From: Candidatus Cloacimonadota bacterium
GTDB taxonomy: Bacteria > Cloacimonadota > Cloacimonadia > Cloacimonadales > TCS61
Length of the DNA: 35,157 nt
Direction: 5' to 3'
Assembly: GCA_023137125.1 (NCBI GenBank)
Contig: JAGLPW010000192.1
Coordinates: 1-35,157, forward strand
Position numbers and translations under genes: made by a program. Numbering within the stretch: the stretch's first letter is position 1; every line of letters begins with the position of its first letter. Below, one piece after another: positions 32,150 to 35,157 of this stretch. The notes below the pieces were generated by a model. That model saw only the letters and a list, made by a program, of their open reading frames with translations, did no database searches and had not been told where the DNA came from.

Positions 32150-32698
32150 TTGAAAAAAATATTTAGTATTATTGGATGGGTAATTTTACTGCTTGCATTT
32201 GCAGCTTTAGGACTTTCTTCAGATGATCCGACATTTGGATTTTTCTTTTATTTAGCATTCTTTACTGCAACTTTCGCACTTGTTTATCTCTACATCAAAA
32301 AGCACCATAGAAAAACTGAAATTGATCCAAAAAAAATCGTTTTAATTCACAAGATATCTGGTATTGTTTTGCTTTTGGTTGGTCTTTTCAGCCCGATCAT
32401 AGCTCTAAGAAAAATTGGTCTTCCTATCTTGCAGAATATATTGATATTCCTGGCAACATTAGTATTGATCGGATTGGGTGTATTAGCAATAAATCTCATC
32501 AACAATATTAAACAAAAAAAGATATTAGGGTACGTTCTTTTAATTTTCATCGCTGCCATACCAGCAGTATTTGCAATAACATTCCTATCGAATTATTTTC
32601 CAAATGCATATAATGCATTAGGAACTTCATACTGGGCAATTGTGTCTGTATCAGTTTTTGCTTGGTGGGGATTCACCCTTTATTTCAAGAAGGATTAA
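32150..32698 (+). CDS. Six-TM membrane protein of unknown function
   Basis: It starts at TTG 32150, chosen because GAGGGAGG (32137-32144) is ideally placed. The product (182 aa) has about six hydrophobic helices: IFSIIGWVILLLAFAALGL, FFFYLAFFTATFALVYLYI, ISGIVLLLVGLFSPII, NILIFLATLVLIGLGVLAI, VLLIFIAAIPAVFAITFL and YWAIVSVSVFAWWGFTLYF. Short charged loops follow the positive-inside pattern. No family recognised. It lies 27 nt after rplI in the same unit. Confidence 0.7.
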   Translation: MKKIFSIIGWVILLLAFAALGLSSDDPTFGFFFYLAFFTATFALVYLYIKKHHRKTEIDPKKIVLIHKISGIVLLLVGLFSPIIALRKIGLPILQNILIFLATLVLIGLGVLAINLINNIKQKKILGYVLLIFIAAIPAVFAITFLSNYFPNAYNALGTSYWAIVSVSVFAWWGFTLYFKKD

Positions 32699-32726
32699 AC
32701 TCCTTTGCTATAGCAGTTGATTTTTC

Positions 32727-33035
32727 ATGAGATTTTTTAAAACCGGTAATGCTGTTAAAGACTTGGTCTTTAGTATTGCCGGTGAAGAAAACCATGATCT
32801 TATAGCTGTTGCATTTGGTTGGAAAACAATAGTTGGTAATTTATTGGCAGAGCGTGCTTCTATTGTCAAATTAGAAAATGGTGTGCTTTTCATTGCTGTT
32901 ACCAACAATGTATGGATGCAGGAATTTGTTCTCAGGAGATCGCAGCTTATCAATGATATCAATAGGATATTGCATGTGAAATTATCTAATATTGTTTTCT
33001 TCATGAAGCAAAATCAAAAAGGTAAACGTAGGTAA
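32727..33035 (+). CDS. DUF721/DciA-like protein
   Basis: This 102-aa cytoplasmic protein has the DUF721 pattern: a helical N-terminus, a central FGWKTIVGNLLAERASIVKLENGVLFIAVTNNVWMQEFVLRRSQLINDINRIL (W-x-x-x-V-G-x-x-L-x-x-x...G-x-L-x-I-x-V-x-x-x-x-W-x-x-E-L-x-x-x-x-x-x-L) and a basic tail. The DciA group assists loading of the replicative helicase in many bacteria; transfer of that role here is inference. No strong ribosome binding site. It ends 3 nt before rpe. Confidence 0.75.
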   Translation: MRFFKTGNAVKDLVFSIAGEENHDLIAVAFGWKTIVGNLLAERASIVKLENGVLFIAVTNNVWMQEFVLRRSQLINDINRILHVKLSNIVFFMKQNQKGKRR

Positions 33036-33038
33036 ATT

Positions 33039-33686
33039 ATGATAAAAATAGCTCCCTCACTTCTTTCAGCAGATTTTGTTCGCTTAGAAGAAGAGATAAA
33101 CAATATTCAAAAAGCAGGTGCAGATATTCTACACCTAGATGTAATGGATGGTCATTTTGTTCCTAATCTTACTTTTGGCTTACCGATAATCAAGCAGATC
33201 AAAGATATTGCCCAAATTCCGGTTGATGTACATCTGATGGTTAATAATCCGGATGCTTATCTGGAAACACTGGGAAAATGGGATATCGATTATGTTTCGT
33301 TTCATCAAGAAGCTGAGCATCATATTCATAGGCAATTAAAAGTTCTTCAAAAGCATGGTGTAAAAGCTGGTATTGCATTGAATCCTGCAACTCCAGTAGA
33401 AACAATTTTCCCTGTAATTGCTGAATTAGATTTTGTTCTTATTATGAGTGTTAATCCTGGTTTTGGTGGACAGAGCTTTATTCCGATTGTGTATGAAAAA
33501 ATTGAAAAACTTCGTAAATTAGCTGATCAAGTAAATCCTAAACTGGAAATTGAAGTTGATGGTGGTGTTAACAATATTAATGCTCCAAAACTTATCCGTA
33601 AGGGTACAGATATTTTGGTTGCAGGTTCATTTGTTTTTGGCTCAGAAAATTACAAAAAACAAATACAAAGTCTCAGAAAGAAATAG
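33039..33686 (+). CDS. rpe: Ribulose-phosphate 3-epimerase
   Basis: Interconverts ribulose 5-phosphate and xylulose 5-phosphate in the pentose phosphate pathway. TIM-barrel signatures: IKIAPSLLSADFVRLEEEI, HLDVMDGHFVPNLTFG, PVDVHLMVNNPD, VLIMSVNPGFGGQSFI and LEIEVDGGVN. Catalytic Asp residues (MDGHF, VDGGV) and the metal-binding His residues are present. 215 aa. It starts 3 nt after the DUF721 gene and ends 2 nt before ffh. Confidence 0.98.
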   Translation: MIKIAPSLLSADFVRLEEEINNIQKAGADILHLDVMDGHFVPNLTFGLPIIKQIKDIAQIPVDVHLMVNNPDAYLETLGKWDIDYVSFHQEAEHHIHRQLKVLQKHGVKAGIALNPATPVETIFPVIAELDFVLIMSVNPGFGGQSFIPIVYEKIEKLRKLADQVNPKLEIEVDGGVNNINAPKLIRKGTDILVAGSFVFGSENYKKQIQSLRKK

Positions 33687-33688
33687 TT

Positions 33689-35011
33689 ATGTTTAATAGT
33701 TTAACAGAACGCTTTGATTCCATTTTCAGTAAGTTAAAAGGTCATGGAAAACTCAATGAACAAAACATAAAAGAATCAATGCGTGAAGTTCGTCGTGCTT
33801 TACTAGAAGCTGATGTAAACTTTAAAATAGTCAAAGACTTCATTAATGATGTTAGTGCCAAAGCGGTAGGAACAGAAGTAATGAAGAGTCTTACTCCCGG
33901 TCATCAAGTTGTAAAGATCGTGCATAATCAACTCATAGAGTTAATGGGAAGTAAGAATTTCAAGGTCAGATTACACGATAATAAACTTAATAAGATCATG
34001 ATGGTTGGCTTGCAGGGATCTGGTAAAACTACAACCTGTGCCAAGCTGGCCAGTAATTTCCGTAAACAATCCATAAACCCTAAACTCGTTGCCTGTGATG
34101 TTTATCGCCCGGCTGCTATCCAGCAATTAAGGGTTTTAGGAAAGCAGTTATCTATTCCTGTTTTTGCAGATGAAAAGCAGAAGAATGTTGTTAAAATCGC
34201 TAATAAAGCACTGAAGGAATCTGAAAATTCCGATACAAATCTTCTAATCTTTGATACTGCAGGAAGATTGCATATCGATGAGAAAATGATGAAGGAGCTG
34301 AAAGATCTCAAGAAACTCCTGAAGCCGGATTATATTTTCTTCGTTGCTGATGCAATGACCGGACAAGATGCCGTTAATGTTGCAAGGGAATTTAATGATC
34401 AGCTCGAGTTTGATGGTGTGATCCTGACAAAAATGGATAGTGATGCACGCGGTGGTGCAGCTCTTTCTATAAAAGCAGTTACAGATAAACCGGTAGTATT
34501 CGTTGGAACCGGTGAGAAAATATCTGATCTGGAAGAATTCCATCCCGATAGAATGGCAAACAGAATTCTGGGCATGGGTGATGTATTAAGCCTCATCGAA
34601 AAAGCAGAAGCAAATATTGATATGGAGGAGGCTGAAAAGCTTGCAAAGAAAATCCAGAAAAATCAATTTACATTTACTGATTTCCTTTCCCAATTGCAGC
34701 AATTACAAAAGATGGGACCTATGGACCAACTTATGGGAATGATCCCTGGAATGAGCGGAAAAGCAATGAAGGGAATGAAGGTTGATGAAAAGGATATCAA
34801 ACATATTGAAGCTATCATCTTCTCAATGACGCCGCAAGAAAGAGAAAAACCATCAAGTATCAATGGAAGTCGAAGACACCGCATTGCTAAAGGAAGCGGA
34901 ACTTCTATTCAACACGTTAACAGGCTACTCAAACAATTTGAGCAGATGAAGAAAATGATGAAGCAATTTAGTAATCCAAAATTTATGAATAAGGGTATGT
35001 TACCTTTTTAA
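33689..35011 (+). CDS. ffh: Signal recognition particle protein Ffh
   Basis: The GTPase of the bacterial SRP binds signal sequences and 4.5S RNA for co-translational membrane targeting. The N domain (MFNSLTERFDSIFSKLKGHGKLNEQNIKESMREVRRALLEADVNFKIVKDF) is followed by the G domain, with G1 GLQGSGKTTTCAKLA near 107, DVYRPAAIQQL, DTAGRLHID and TKMDSDARGGAALSI. The methionine-rich M domain has the RNA-binding SRRHRIAKGSGTSIQHVNRLLKQFEQMKKMM. 440 aa is typical. The Sec-dependent secreted proteins elsewhere in the window depend on general export of this kind. Confidence 0.98.
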   Translation: MFNSLTERFDSIFSKLKGHGKLNEQNIKESMREVRRALLEADVNFKIVKDFINDVSAKAVGTEVMKSLTPGHQVVKIVHNQLIELMGSKNFKVRLHDNKLNKIMMVGLQGSGKTTTCAKLASNFRKQSINPKLVACDVYRPAAIQQLRVLGKQLSIPVFADEKQKNVVKIANKALKESENSDTNLLIFDTAGRLHIDEKMMKELKDLKKLLKPDYIFFVADAMTGQDAVNVAREFNDQLEFDGVILTKMDSDARGGAALSIKAVTDKPVVFVGTGEKISDLEEFHPDRMANRILGMGDVLSLIEKAEANIDMEEAEKLAKKIQKNQFTFTDFLSQLQQLQKMGPMDQLMGMIPGMSGKAMKGMKVDEKDIKHIEAIIFSMTPQEREKPSSINGSRRHRIAKGSGTSIQHVNRLLKQFEQMKKMMKQFSNPKFMNKGMLPF

Positions 35012-35033
35012 AATCTTGGAAAATTGATGTAAT

Positions 35034-35147
35034 AAGGATTAAGTGGCAAAACTGTTTTATAACTTTTTACATTTCAATAAGTTAAAACAGTGTGTCTGGC
35101 ATCTAGAAAATGCTTGACGATAAATGGCTAAAAAAAAATTAATCCTT
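35034..35147 (+). promoter_or_regulatory. Nested inverted repeats downstream of ffh
   Basis: An outer pair AAGGATTAA/TTAATCCTT (35034-35042/35139-35147) encloses an inner pair ACTGTTTTAtAACTT/AAGTTAAAACAGT (35051-35065/35079-35091). The inner stem is 13 bp with one bulged T and a 13-nt loop. No T-run follows the inner stem directly, so it is not a standard terminator. It may be a leader or weak terminator structure between ffh and whatever follows. Confidence 0.35.
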
Positions 35148-35157
35148 TTTAGTAATT
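35124..35157 (+). CDS. Possible start of a gene cut by the window edge
   Basis: ATG GCT AAA AAA AAA TTA ATC CTT TTT AGT AAT reads MAKKKLILFSN and stays open to the end. There is no clear Shine-Dalgarno, and the sequence is not the rpsP start often found after ffh. Only eleven codons are visible, so this may be chance. Confidence 0.25.
   Translation, partial: MAKKKLILFSN

Noticed and set aside
1-35157. CRISPR arrays, tRNA/rRNA genes, IS elements, prophage
   Set aside because: Looked for regular spaced direct repeats, cloverleaf patterns, transposase or integrase proteins and phage structural genes; none seen by eye.

Overview
The window is AT-rich bacterial DNA from a diderm (Gram-negative) organism. 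Evidence for an outer membrane is kdsB (Kdo activation), lipoboxes, an outer-membrane PorV/PorQ-type barrel and several secreted proteins ending in the FlgD-like 'N-x-PNPFNP...W-x-G-x-D...SG-Y-x-Y-x-L...K-LLK' tail used as a type IX secretion (T9SS) sorting signal. Gene content and protein style suggest the FCB superphylum and neighbours, with Cloacimonadota or a similar candidate phylum my best guess. That placement is an inference; no rRNA gene is present to confirm it.

Left part (1-10.3 kb). A 5'-truncated membrane protein converges on a secreted 754-aa protein built of repeated carboxypeptidase-regulatory-like modules, with a bidirectional terminator between them. Divergent from the latter is a secreted cyclophilin with a T9SS tail. 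It is followed by a COG2509-like FAD protein, a small lipoprotein, an ATP-cone/uridine-kinase fusion, and a 989-aa subtilisin-like protease with its own promoter and a T9SS tail. A second bidirectional terminator separates this block from the minus-strand block.

Minus-strand block (10.3-13.9 kb). Transcribed right to left: mnmG, an LPP20-like lipoprotein translationally coupled to it, an intergenic palindromic repeat-like element, and kdsB.

Central part (14.1-26.2 kb). An archaeal/eukaryal-type proS overlaps by one base an unusual S4-domain/PncC (CinA C-terminal) fusion. Next comes a very large C25 (gingipain-family) cysteine peptidase that most resembles the T9SS sortase PorU, immediately followed by a PorV-family gene, the classic PorU-PorV pairing. 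A lipoprotein, an SLBB protein and a Wzc-type tyrosine autokinase follow. Four genes here carry T9SS-type tails, so the window holds both candidate T9SS processing machinery (PorU/PorV) and candidate cargo.

Right part (26.2-35.1 kb). A tightly packed plus-strand housekeeping run: ispE, spoVG, prs, rplY, pth, rpsF, ssb, rpsR, a DUF2232-like membrane protein, rplI, a 6-TM protein, a DUF721/DciA-like gene, rpe and ffh. Many of these overlap or are separated by only a few bases. After ffh there is a short region with nested inverted repeats and a possible new gene running off the edge. No tRNA, rRNA, CRISPR array, IS transposase or prophage was seen, and no gene-free stretch exceeds about 245 bases.
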